In this document: positions 1-7,193 of the stretch, in pieces
How positions within the stretch are numbered: the stretch's first letter is position 1
How the letters are laid out: each line of letters opens with the position of its first letter
Assembly: GCA_964371715.1 (NCBI GenBank)
Contig: CAYJNO010000019.1
Location: 1-36,911 of the forward strand
Source of the DNA: CAYJNO01 sp964371715
GTDB taxonomy: Bacteria > Bacillota_I > Bacilli_A > Erysipelotrichales > Erysipelotrichaceae
Reading direction: 5' to 3'
DNA length: 36,911 nucleotides
Notes under the pieces: generated by a model
The model's database searches: none
The model's input: only the letters and a program-made list of their open reading frames with translations
Told to the model about the DNA's origin: nothing
Translations under genes and position numbers: made by a program

Positions 1-1
1 T

Positions 2-55
2 AATGCTTTATTAAATGCAGTTAACTATGCTTTAGAAGCATACGCAGCTAAATAA
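2..55 (+). CDS. C-terminal tail of an upstream gene (partial)
   Basis: An open frame enters from the left edge and ends at a TAA at 53-55. Only 17 residues are visible, ending LEAYAAK. A strong hairpin terminator follows directly, which supports this being a real gene end. The family cannot be told from so short a piece. Confidence 0.55.
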   Translation, partial: NALLNAVNYALEAYAAK

Positions 56-56
56 T

Positions 57-85
57 AAAAAGGGTTCAAATATGAACCCTTTTTT
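57..85 (+). terminator. Rho-independent terminator of the partial upstream gene
   Basis: The 7-bp stem GGGTTCA/TGAACCC (62-68 with 73-79) has a 4-base loop. It is extended by an A-run before and a T-run after, so it can work in both directions. It starts two bases after the stop codon of the partial gene. Confidence 0.85.
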
Positions 86-88
86 AGT

Positions 89-116
89 AAAAAAAGCTAA
101 ATTAATAGCTTTTTTT
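89..116 (-). terminator. Rho-independent terminator of proS
   Basis: Stem of A-run plus GCTA (90-99) pairing with TAGC plus T-run (106-115), 6-base loop. It abuts the proS stop on the minus strand and its symmetry allows bidirectional use. Two terminators sit back to back between the convergent genes. Confidence 0.7.
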
Positions 117-1809
117 ACTTGTTTAATGTTGTTTTTATATGGTTAACAATTTCATCAATTGCGATTAATTGTTTTTCTTTTTCATTTCTACCATTAAACT
201 CTACATTGTTATCATTTACAGCTTTACCAACTGTTATGCGATAAGGAACACCAATTAATTCCATATCTTTAAATTTAACGCCAACTCTTTCATCACGATC
301 ATCTAATACTACATCAATATTAGCTTTAATTAAGGCATCATATAATTCATTAGCAACACTTACTTGTTTTTCATCTTTTTCACTTACAAGGACAATACAT
401 ACTTCATAAGGGGCAATAGCTACTGGCCAATTGATACCATTTTCATCAGCTTTTTGTTCTGTGATAGCTGCCATACAACGTCCTGTACCTATACCATATG
501 ATCCCATTACGACAGGGTGCATTTTATTTTCAGCATCAGAATATTGTAAATTCATTGCTTCAGAATATTTAGTTCCTAACTTAAATGTATTTCCAATTTC
601 GATACCTTTTTTGAAATAGATTTTTCCATCACAATTTGGACATGCATCATTTTCCATGATGTTTCTGATATCCGCTGTTTTAGTTGGTGTAAAGTCATTT
701 AAATTAACATTTACATAGTGGTGATCATCTTGATTTGCTCCAACTGTTAAGTTATTATAACTAGAAATTTCTGCATCCATAACAATATCGATATTTAAAT
801 TAATAGGACCGGCAAATCCAACTTTTGCATTAGTAATTTTCATTACATCTTCAGCACTTGCAAGTTCAATGTTATTCGCATTGTATAATTTTTTAACTTT
901 AGTTTCATTTACATCACGATTACCTAAAACCATACAAGCAACAAAATTTTCATCAACTTTATAAATTAAAGTTTTGATTAATTTTTTTTCTTCGATATTT
1001 AAGAATGAAGCAACTTCTTCAATTGTTTTAGCATTTGGTGTGTGTACTAATTCCATTGTTTTATTTTCTTCTGTAATACTTACTGTTTCATTTTTACAAT
1101 TAGCAACTTCAATATTACTTGCAAAATCACATTTATCACATAATACTAATGTATCTTCACCAATTTCACTTACAGCTTGGAATTCCTCAGATAATAAACC
1201 ACCCATACTTCCAGTATCAGCTTTTACAATTTTATAATCAATTTCCATTCTATCAAATGAAGCTTTATAAGCATCATACATTTTTTTATAACTTACATCT
1301 AATCCAGCTAAATCTTTGTCAAATGAATAAGCATCTTTCATTATAAACTCACGAACTCTAATTAAGCCAAAACGTGGTCTTGGTTCATCTCTGAATTTAG
1401 TTTGGAATTGGTATAAATTAAATGGTAAATCTTTGTAAGATCTAACTTTCATCGTTCCTGCTAATGTAAATAATTCTTCATGTGTAGGTCCTAAAACAAA
1501 AGGTTTATTAAAACGATCTTTTAATGCAAACATACTTGAACCAAATGCATCACGGCGGTTAGATTGAACATAATATTCTTCTGCAATCAATGCAGGCATT
1601 CTAACTTCTTGTGCGTTTGTTTTATTCATTTCTTCTCTTATTATGTTAGTTATTTTATCTTCTACTTTTAAGCCAAGGGGTAGCATCATATAAACACCTG
1701 CTGATGTTTTTTTAATAAATCCACCTCTTACTAAAAGGTTACCACTTGTTGAGTCTTCACCTTTAGCATTTTCTCTTAAAGTATAGAAAAAACTATTTTT
1801 TAATTTCAT
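115..1809 (-). CDS. proS: Prolyl-tRNA synthetase, bacterial type with editing insertion
   Basis: Charges tRNA-Pro with proline in the cytoplasm. The 564-residue length and domain order fit bacterial ProRS: class II catalytic core, a YbaK-like editing insertion at about residues 225-385 inside the core, and a C-terminal anticodon-binding domain from about 465. Class II motif 2 is visible as FRDEPRPRFG near residue 138, and motif 3 as GSYGIGTGR near 434. An in-frame GTG at 1818 lies nine bases upstream, but it overlaps the GAGG ribosome site, so the ATG at 1809 with normal spacing is chosen. The gene converges with the partial upstream gene and diverges from the acetyltransferase at 1930. No T-box leader is seen before it, unlike many aminoacyl-tRNA synthetase genes of Firmicutes. 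Confidence 0.97.
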   Translation of the reverse strand: MKLKNSFFYTLRENAKGEDSTSGNLLVRGGFIKKTSAGVYMMLPLGLKVEDKITNIIREEMNKTNAQEVRMPALIAEEYYVQSNRRDAFGSSMFALKDRFNKPFVLGPTHEELFTLAGTMKVRSYKDLPFNLYQFQTKFRDEPRPRFGLIRVREFIMKDAYSFDKDLAGLDVSYKKMYDAYKASFDRMEIDYKIVKADTGSMGGLLSEEFQAVSEIGEDTLVLCDKCDFASNIEVANCKNETVSITEENKTMELVHTPNAKTIEEVASFLNIEEKKLIKTLIYKVDENFVACMVLGNRDVNETKVKKLYNANNIELASAEDVMKITNAKVGFAGPINLNIDIVMDAEISSYNNLTVGANQDDHHYVNVNLNDFTPTKTADIRNIMENDACPNCDGKIYFKKGIEIGNTFKLGTKYSEAMNLQYSDAENKMHPVVMGSYGIGTGRCMAAITEQKADENGINWPVAIAPYEVCIVLVSEKDEKQVSVANELYDALIKANIDVVLDDRDERVGVKFKDMELIGVPYRITVGKAVNDNNVEFNGRNEKEKQLIAIDEIVNHIKTTLNK

Positions 1810-1828
1810 ATAATTCACCTCAAATAAT

Positions 1829-1837
1829 ATAATAACA
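1829..1837 (-). promoter_or_regulatory. Possible extended -10 promoter of proS
   Basis: On the minus strand the bases read TGTTATTAT, a TGn extended -10 element, about 20 bases before the proS ATG. No good -35 is visible. This is a weak call in a very A+T-rich region. Confidence 0.35.
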
Positions 1838-1929
1838 TAATAGTCACATATAATGAATGAAATTAAGTTTTTTTAGTTATATACTTTAGGTTATTTAAAT
1901 AAAATATTATAATTTTATAAGAGGTGAAA

Positions 1930-2445
1930 ATGGTAGAAATAAAAAAGTTTGATGAGAAATATTTAGAAGGTTATCTAAAAGCATTTTATGAATGTGATAA
2001 AAAAAGTAAATATTTCACAAATTCGTTTGAAGATTATCCAATGGAAGAAGTTGAAAAGTTTTATATTAATTGCATTAAAGATGATAATAGGCATGATTTT
2101 TTAATTCTTGATAATGATATAGTAATTGGTGAAGTAATTATAAATGAATATGATGATGTTAGTAATAGTGCAAATTTTAGAATATGTATATTCTATGAAA
2201 AATACTATAATAAAGGAATAGGGAGCTATGCTACAAAGTTAATTATTAAATATGCTTTTGAAGAACTTAAATTAAATAGATTAAGTTTAAATGTCTTTTC
2301 ATTTAATGATAGAGCCATCGCTATGTATCAAAAATTAGGATTTATAAGGGAAGGTATTTTAAGAGATGCTATGAAAAACAAAGATGGTTATGCAGATATA
2401 ATTTGTATGGCAATTTTAATGAAAGATTATGTCAAGATGAAATAA
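1930..2445 (+). CDS. GNAT-family N-acetyltransferase (RimJ/RimL-like)
   Basis: A 171-residue acetyl-CoA-dependent N-acetyltransferase of unknown substrate. The acetyl-CoA-binding motif A is visible near residues 90-105 (YYNKGIGSYATKL, the Q/RxxGxG/A type). It is followed by the typical NDRAIAMYQKLGF motif B and a REG..RDA segment, as in RimJ/RimL and spermidine acetyltransferases. A GTG at 1924 is in frame but lies inside the GAGGTG ribosome site, so the ATG at 1930 is taken. The gene stands alone, divergent from proS, with a TATAAT at 1908-1913. No obvious terminator follows. The substrate cannot be inferred from context. Confidence 0.85.
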   Translation: MVEIKKFDEKYLEGYLKAFYECDKKSKYFTNSFEDYPMEEVEKFYINCIKDDNRHDFLILDNDIVIGEVIINEYDDVSNSANFRICIFYEKYYNKGIGSYATKLIIKYAFEELKLNRLSLNVFSFNDRAIAMYQKLGFIREGILRDAMKNKDGYADIICMAILMKDYVKMK

Positions 2446-2499
2446 ACTATGCTATTTAAAAGGGTATTTTATATTTTATGAAAAATGTATAAAATTTAC

Positions 2500-2528
2500 T
2501 TTACAAAGGCATTGTATAGTAATATAAT
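2500..2528 (+). promoter_or_regulatory. SigA-type promoter of guaB
   Basis: TTTACA at 2500-2505, 17-base spacer, perfect TATAAT at 2523-2528. The predicted start near 2535 gives a short leader into AAGGAG and the guaB ATG. There is no room for a purine riboswitch in this leader. Confidence 0.8.
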
Positions 2529-2552
2529 TTATAAAATTATAAGGAGAGAGAA

Positions 2553-4058
2553 ATGGCAAAATTTTTTAAAGAAACTTCACATACATTTAACGAATATTTA
2601 TTAGTACCAGGTTACTCTGATAGTACACATATTGTAGAAAATGTTAATTTAAAAACACCGTTAGTAAGGTTCAAAAAAGGGGAAGAACCAAAAATTTCAT
2701 TACAAATTCCAATGATAAGTGCAATTATGCAATCTGTATCGGATGATCAAATGGCAGTTGCCTTAGCTAAAGAGGGCGGGGTTGCCTTTATCTATGGTTC
2801 TCAATCAATTGAAGATCAAGCTAACATGGTAAAAAAAGCCAAAAACTATAAAGCAGGATTTGTAGTATCTGATTCAAATGTAAAACCTGATGCTACAATT
2901 GCAGATTTATTAAAAGTAATTAGAAATACTGGTCACTCTACTGTTGCAGTAACAAGTGATGGTACGCATAATGGTAAACTTGAAGGTTTAATTACAAGTC
3001 GCGATTATCGTTTATCTAAAGTAAATGATAATGACAAAGTGTCTGATTATATGACGCCTTTTTCAAAACTTGTTACAGCAAGTGTTAAAAATAATTTAAG
3101 TGAATGTAATGAAATAATTTGGGATAATAAAATTAATACATTACCTATTATTGATGATAATAATAACTTAGTGTATTTAGTATTTAGAAAAGATTATGAT
3201 TCACATAAAGAAAATCCATATGAATTATTAGATAATAATAAACGTTTTATGGTTGGTGCTGGTATTAATACTAGAGACTATAAAGAAAGAGTAAAAGCAC
3301 TAGTAGATGCTGGTGTAGATATCTTATGTATTGACTCATCTGAAGGTTTTAGTGAATGGCAAAAATTGACAATTGAGTGGGTTAAACAAGAATATAATGG
3401 AGAAGTATTAATTGGAGCTGGAAATGTTGTAGATACTGATGGCTTTAACTTCTTAGCAGATGCTGGAGCAGACTTTATTAAAGTTGGAATCGGAGGAGGT
3501 TCTATTTGTATCACTAGAGAAACAAAAGGAATAGGACGAGGACAAGCAACAGCTGTAATTGAAGTTGCAAAGGCACGAGATGAATACTATGAAAAACATG
3601 GAGTTTATATTCCAATTTGTTCAGATGGTGGTATTGTTTATGATCATCACATTACTCTTGCACTTGCAATGGGAGCAGATTTTGTAATGCTTGGTCGCTA
3701 TTTCTCAAGATTTGAAGAGTCACCAACAAATAAAGTTATGTTAAATGGATCATATTATAAAGAATATTGGGGTGAAGGTTCAAATAGAGCACGTAATTGG
3801 CAAAGATATGATTTAGGAGGAGATTCTAAATTAGCGTTTGAAGAGGGTGTTGATTCTTATGTACCATATGCTGGCTATTTAAAAGATGGTGTCGCAACTA
3901 CAATATATAAATTAAAATCTACAATGTGTAACTGTGGATCTTTAGATATAAAACATTTTAGTGAGAATGCGAAAATTACATTAATTTCTCAAACTTCAAT
4001 AATTGAGGGTGGAGCACATGATGTAATTGTTAAAGATTCTACAAAATTAGGAAACTAA
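2553..4058 (+). CDS. guaB: IMP dehydrogenase, Tritrichomonas foetus-like type
   Basis: Oxidises IMP to XMP with NAD, the committed step of guanine nucleotide synthesis. The 501 residues form a TIM barrel with two CBS domains inserted at about residues 100-215. The catalytic cysteine is Cys319 in GGGSICITRE; the NAD-site Asp261 is in IDSSEG; the mobile-flap Arg418-Tyr419 are in NWQRYD. All four carry the numbering remembered for T. foetus IMPDH, implying an essentially gap-free match. Blocks such as GSQSIE, VVSDSNVKPD, RFEESPT, STMCNCG and SIVEGGAHDVIVKD-like ends are shared with that protein. Usual bacterial enzymes have GPGSICTTR instead. The gene has its own promoter and terminator. Confidence 0.96.
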   Translation: MAKFFKETSHTFNEYLLVPGYSDSTHIVENVNLKTPLVRFKKGEEPKISLQIPMISAIMQSVSDDQMAVALAKEGGVAFIYGSQSIEDQANMVKKAKNYKAGFVVSDSNVKPDATIADLLKVIRNTGHSTVAVTSDGTHNGKLEGLITSRDYRLSKVNDNDKVSDYMTPFSKLVTASVKNNLSECNEIIWDNKINTLPIIDDNNNLVYLVFRKDYDSHKENPYELLDNNKRFMVGAGINTRDYKERVKALVDAGVDILCIDSSEGFSEWQKLTIEWVKQEYNGEVLIGAGNVVDTDGFNFLADAGADFIKVGIGGGSICITRETKGIGRGQATAVIEVAKARDEYYEKHGVYIPICSDGGIVYDHHITLALAMGADFVMLGRYFSRFEESPTNKVMLNGSYYKEYWGEGSNRARNWQRYDLGGDSKLAFEEGVDSYVPYAGYLKDGVATTIYKLKSTMCNCGSLDIKHFSENAKITLISQTSIIEGGAHDVIVKDSTKLGN

Positions 4059-4063
4059 ACATT

Positions 4064-4089
4064 AAAGCTTGGATATCCAAGCTTTTTTT
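4064..4089 (+). terminator. Rho-independent terminator of guaB
   Basis: Perfect 9-bp stem AAAGCTTGG/CCAAGCTTT (4064-4072 with 4077-4085), 4-base loop, T-run to 4089. The next ribosome site begins at about 4091, so the following genes may depend on readthrough from guaB. Confidence 0.9.
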
Positions 4090-4104
4090 AAAAGGAGCAG
4101 ACTT

Positions 4105-4638
4105 ATGAATATGACAACTTATACAAATAAAAGATTTAACCCACTTGAAGTGAAAAATGAAGATATAGAGATAAAAGATATTGCACATGCTTTATCATTG
4201 ATGTGTCGAGGCAATGGTCAAGTAAAATCATTTTTCAGTGTATGTAAACATTCAATAAATTGTGCAAAAGAAGCTAAAGAATTAGGCTATAATAATAGAA
4301 TTCAGTTAATTTTATTATTACATGATGCAAGTGAAGCTTATATTTCAGATATTATAAGACCTGTAAAACCATTACTCACTAATTACTATGATATTGAAGA
4401 AAAGTTACAAAGTTTAATCTATCGAAAATATTTAAGTAATGATTTATCTGTTGATGAATTAAACATAATGAAAATGATTGATGATAAAGTTTTATTATTT
4501 GAACTTAATGAGTTATTACATGGTGAATATATAGTTGATATTAAAGCTGATATAAATACAAAGTTTGATGGTTTTAGTGAAACAGAGAATGAATTTTTAA
4601 AATTATTTAATGATTTAATAAATAATATTGATGTATAA
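4105..4638 (+). CDS. HD-domain phosphohydrolase, YfbR-like nucleotidase
   Basis: A 177-residue HD-superfamily metal-dependent phosphohydrolase. His49 and the His73-Asp74 pair (HDASEAY) followed by a D-x3-RPVK segment match the YfbR 5'-deoxynucleotidase group, which dephosphorylates deoxynucleoside monophosphates. The exact substrate here is inferred only. A TTG-initiated frame begins further up inside the guaB terminator. The ATG at 4105, seven bases after AAAGGAG, is much better supported. It heads a three-gene run with the cyclophilin lipoprotein (21-base gap) and the PHP phosphatase. No promoter is seen between the guaB terminator and this start. Confidence 0.82.
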   Translation: MNMTTYTNKRFNPLEVKNEDIEIKDIAHALSLMCRGNGQVKSFFSVCKHSINCAKEAKELGYNNRIQLILLLHDASEAYISDIIRPVKPLLTNYYDIEEKLQSLIYRKYLSNDLSVDELNIMKMIDDKVLLFELNELLHGEYIVDIKADINTKFDGFSETENEFLKLFNDLINNIDV

Positions 4639-4659
4639 TTAGAACAGTGAGGTAGATAT

Positions 4660-5394
4660 ATGAAAAAGATATTAGTGTTAATTTTTAGCTTATTATTAGT
4701 AGGCTGTAGTGAAAGTGTAAATGAAGAGGTAAATAATACACCTGAGCCAACAGCAACAGCTGAAGCAATAAGTTTTGAAGATTATAATGAAGAAATTAAA
4801 GATTTTTATTTAGGTAATAATTTACCAGATAATGTGATTAAAGCAATTATTCATACAAATTATGGTTCAATAGAACTAAATTTATTCCCAGATAGCGCAC
4901 CATTAGCAGTAGAAAACTTTGTTACACATGCAAAAAATGATTACTATGATGGAGTTATCTTCCATCGTGTAATTGATAATTTTATGATACAAGGTGGAGA
5001 TCCTTTAGGAACAGGTTTTGGTGGTGAAAGTATTTGGAATGAAGGTTTTGAAACAGAATTTGATGGCAAACTTTATCATTTCTATGGTGCTATTTCAATG
5101 GCTAATACAGGACAAGCAAATACAAATGGTAGTCAGTTCTTTATTGTTGATTCTAAAGCAATGACAAGTAATACGATTAGTAATTTAGGTAGTGCCGGAT
5201 ATCCAACGAGTGCTATTGAATTATATGAAGAATATAATGGTACATACTTCTTAGATACATTACATCCAGTATTTGGTTATGTAAGTAAAGGCATGGATAT
5301 TGTGGAGCTAATTTCAGAGGTTGAAGTAGATAGTAATGATAAACCAGTTGAAGATGTAATTATAACTGATATTGAAATAATAGATGGAGAATAA
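4660..5394 (+). CDS. Cyclophilin-type peptidyl-prolyl isomerase lipoprotein
   Basis: A 244-residue surface-anchored protein predicted to isomerise Xaa-Pro bonds in exported proteins. The N terminus is a lipoprotein signal peptide with lipobox LVGC and Cys16 as the lipidated residue. A short acidic/Thr-Pro-rich linker (to about 60) leads to a cyclophilin domain. Its hallmarks are IHTNYGSIELNLF, the active-site FHRVIDNFMIQGGDP with the catalytic Arg, and NGSQFFIV. An insertion of about 40 residues sits between SQFFIV and HPVFGYV, as in several lipoprotein cyclophilins of Firmicutes. It lies between the HD nucleotidase and the PHP phosphatase, whose ATG is three bases after this stop. Confidence 0.93.
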   Translation: MKKILVLIFSLLLVGCSESVNEEVNNTPEPTATAEAISFEDYNEEIKDFYLGNNLPDNVIKAIIHTNYGSIELNLFPDSAPLAVENFVTHAKNDYYDGVIFHRVIDNFMIQGGDPLGTGFGGESIWNEGFETEFDGKLYHFYGAISMANTGQANTNGSQFFIVDSKAMTSNTISNLGSAGYPTSAIELYEEYNGTYFLDTLHPVFGYVSKGMDIVELISEVEVDSNDKPVEDVIITDIEIIDGE

Positions 5395-5397
5395 TTA

Positions 5398-6195
5398 ATG
5401 AGTAAATGTAACTATCATACACATACTACAAGATGTATGCATGCAATAGGGTCTGATGAAGAATATGTTTTAGCGGCAATTAAAGCAGGTTTTACTACTC
5501 TTGGATTTTCAGATCATGCACCATGGAACTATAAAACTAATTTAGTCAGTGGAATTAGAATGAAAATAACGGACTTTGATAATTATTATGAAAGTATAAA
5601 TAAATTAAAGATTAAATATGCATCTCAAATTAAGATATTAATTGGGCTTGAGTGTGAATACTTCCCTGAATATATGGAAGAATTTAAAGCATTTTTAACT
5701 GAGAAAAAAGTAGAATATATAATCTTTGGTAATCACTTTATGGACACTGAAGAGAGTAAAGTGTATTATGGTACTCAAACTAAAGATTTAGAGATTTTAG
5801 AAAAATATAAAAATTCTTGTATTGAAGGTATGAAAACAGGGATCTATTCTTATCTTGCACATCCTGATTTATTTATGAGAAGTGGTATTAAATGGGATGA
5901 AAATACTGAAAGAGTAAGTATTGAGATTTGTGAAGCTGCAAAGAAATACAATATTCCATTAGAATATAATTTACAAGGATTAAATCTAAATTATGCTCAA
6001 AATAAAGTAGGAAAAAGTTATCCGTTACCTGAATTTTTTCAGATTGCTGCCAAAATTGGAAATGATGTAATTATTGGAGTTGATGCTCATGAACCAAGTT
6101 TATTAGCGGATGAAACATTATATAAAATTGCACAAGATAATTTAAGTGAATATGGATGTAATGTAGTAGAGGATATTACTATTAGAAAATGGTAA
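5398..6195 (+). CDS. PHP-domain histidinol-phosphatase-like phosphoesterase
   Basis: A 265-residue PHP-superfamily protein, HisJ/HisK-like. Metal ligands are visible as HTH (His7, His9), His15, Asp39-His40, a glutamate in LECEY, HPD and Asp229-x-His231 near the C terminus. This set is consistent with a trinuclear metal centre hydrolysing a phosphate monoester. The closest known family acts on histidinol phosphate, but no his genes are nearby. A stand-alone phosphatase or salvage role is therefore equally possible, and no symbol is given. The start is coupled to the cyclophilin gene: its stop is three bases upstream and GGAG lies within its last codons. A strong terminator follows. Confidence 0.85.
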   Translation: MSKCNYHTHTTRCMHAIGSDEEYVLAAIKAGFTTLGFSDHAPWNYKTNLVSGIRMKITDFDNYYESINKLKIKYASQIKILIGLECEYFPEYMEEFKAFLTEKKVEYIIFGNHFMDTEESKVYYGTQTKDLEILEKYKNSCIEGMKTGIYSYLAHPDLFMRSGIKWDENTERVSIEICEAAKKYNIPLEYNLQGLNLNYAQNKVGKSYPLPEFFQIAAKIGNDVIIGVDAHEPSLLADETLYKIAQDNLSEYGCNVVEDITIRKW

Positions 6196-6213
6196 TATCT
6201 AGATAGTTATGAT

Positions 6214-6247
6214 GGTCTTAACTAACTTTGTTAGTTAGGGCTTTTTT
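6214..6247 (+). terminator. Rho-independent terminator after the PHP phosphatase
   Basis: Hairpin with core TAACTAAC/GTTAGTTA (6219-6226 with 6230-6237), 3-base loop, extended by G-C and G-T pairs, then a T-run. It closes the HD-cyclophilin-PHP run. Confidence 0.9.
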
Positions 6248-6263
6248 ATATTTATGGCAAGTA

Positions 6264-6272
6264 TGATATAAT
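6264..6272 (+). promoter_or_regulatory. Extended -10 promoter of ppx-ppk
   Basis: TGA followed by TATAAT (6267-6272), an extended -10 element, lies just after the preceding terminator. It is 26 bases before the ppx start. The -35 region is poor, as is usual for this promoter class. Confidence 0.6.
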
Positions 6273-6298
6273 TAAGAAAATTGATAGGAGGATGTGTA

Positions 6299-7183
6299 AT
6301 GTATGCTGTTATTGATATTGGATCAAATACGATAAGATTATCAATCTATCGTAAAACAAAAAATAATGTCACACAAGTACTAAATAAAAAGGTAATGGCA
6401 GGTCTTGTAGGCTATATTGATGATAATAATAATATGAATCAGTATGGAGTAACACTTGCAATAGATACCTTAAATAGCTTTAAAAAGATTTTAACTAATA
6501 TTAAAATTAGTGAAACTTTTATCTTTGCAACTGCATCACTTCGCGAAATAAAAAATACTAAAGAAGTTCTTTTAGCAATATTAGAGAAAACAGGTTTTCA
6601 AATAGATGTTTTATCGGGTGAACAAGAAGGATTTTTTGCCTTTAATGGGGCAACAAAGTTTAAAGAATTAGATGAAGGTATTGTTATTGATATTGGTGGT
6701 GGTAGTAGTGAAGTTGTTACTTATAAGGATAAACAAGTTATAGAAGCTGTTTCCATACCATTTGGTTCATTAAATTTTTATAATGCTCATGTCAAAGAAA
6801 TATTGCCAACCAATAAAGAAATTAAAAAAATGCGTAAGAATGCTAAGAAGATTATTAATGAATATTTAAATGATAATGAAGTTGATTTAATGTGTGGAGT
6901 TGGTGGTTCTATTAGAGCATGTAATAAGTTGAGTAAAAAAATTTATGGTAATGGTAAAGACTATCTTGACTTAAATGATATCCAGCAAATTATTAGCGAA
7001 TTAGAAATTAATCGTATAAGTACGATGCAAAGTATTTTGAAAATTATACCAGAGCGTATTCACACTATAATTCCAGGCTTAATATTATTTGAAGCAATTG
7101 TTAAGAAATTTAAGCCAAAAGTTATAACAGTAAGTAGTTATGGAGTAAGAGAAGGTTATTTGTATAATAAGATATATGATTAA
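6299..7183 (+). CDS. ppx: Exopolyphosphatase / guanosine pentaphosphatase family protein
   Basis: A 294-residue Ppx/GppA phosphatase of the actin-like ATPase fold. It is expected to release phosphate from the ends of polyphosphate, or possibly from pppGpp. The two phosphate-binding loops are visible: IDIGSNTIR at residues 5-13 and IDIGGGSSEV from about 130. It has only the two ASKHA subdomains and lacks the C-terminal HD-like domain of the roughly 500-residue E. coli Ppx, as other short Firmicutes homologues do. An upstream in-frame TTG at 6281 overlaps the AGGAGG site, so ATG 6299 with 7-base spacing is preferred. Directly followed by ppk with a 10-base gap, which argues for polyphosphate as substrate. 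Confidence 0.9.
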   Translation: MYAVIDIGSNTIRLSIYRKTKNNVTQVLNKKVMAGLVGYIDDNNNMNQYGVTLAIDTLNSFKKILTNIKISETFIFATASLREIKNTKEVLLAILEKTGFQIDVLSGEQEGFFAFNGATKFKELDEGIVIDIGGGSSEVVTYKDKQVIEAVSIPFGSLNFYNAHVKEILPTNKEIKKMRKNAKKIINEYLNDNEVDLMCGVGGSIRACNKLSKKIYGNGKDYLDLNDIQQIISELEINRISTMQSILKIIPERIHTIIPGLILFEAIVKKFKPKVITVSSYGVREGYLYNKIYD

Positions 7184-7193
7184 GGGGACTTTT

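Noticed and set aside
1810..1818. GTG at 1818 as the proS start, and the similar GTG at 1924 for the acetyltransferase
   Set aside because: Both GTG codons are part of the GAGGTG ribosome site itself; the ATG codons at 1809 and 1930 are correctly spaced from it.
2446..2552. Purine riboswitch before guaB
   Set aside because: The promoter leaves a transcript leader of under 20 bases, too short for an aptamer.
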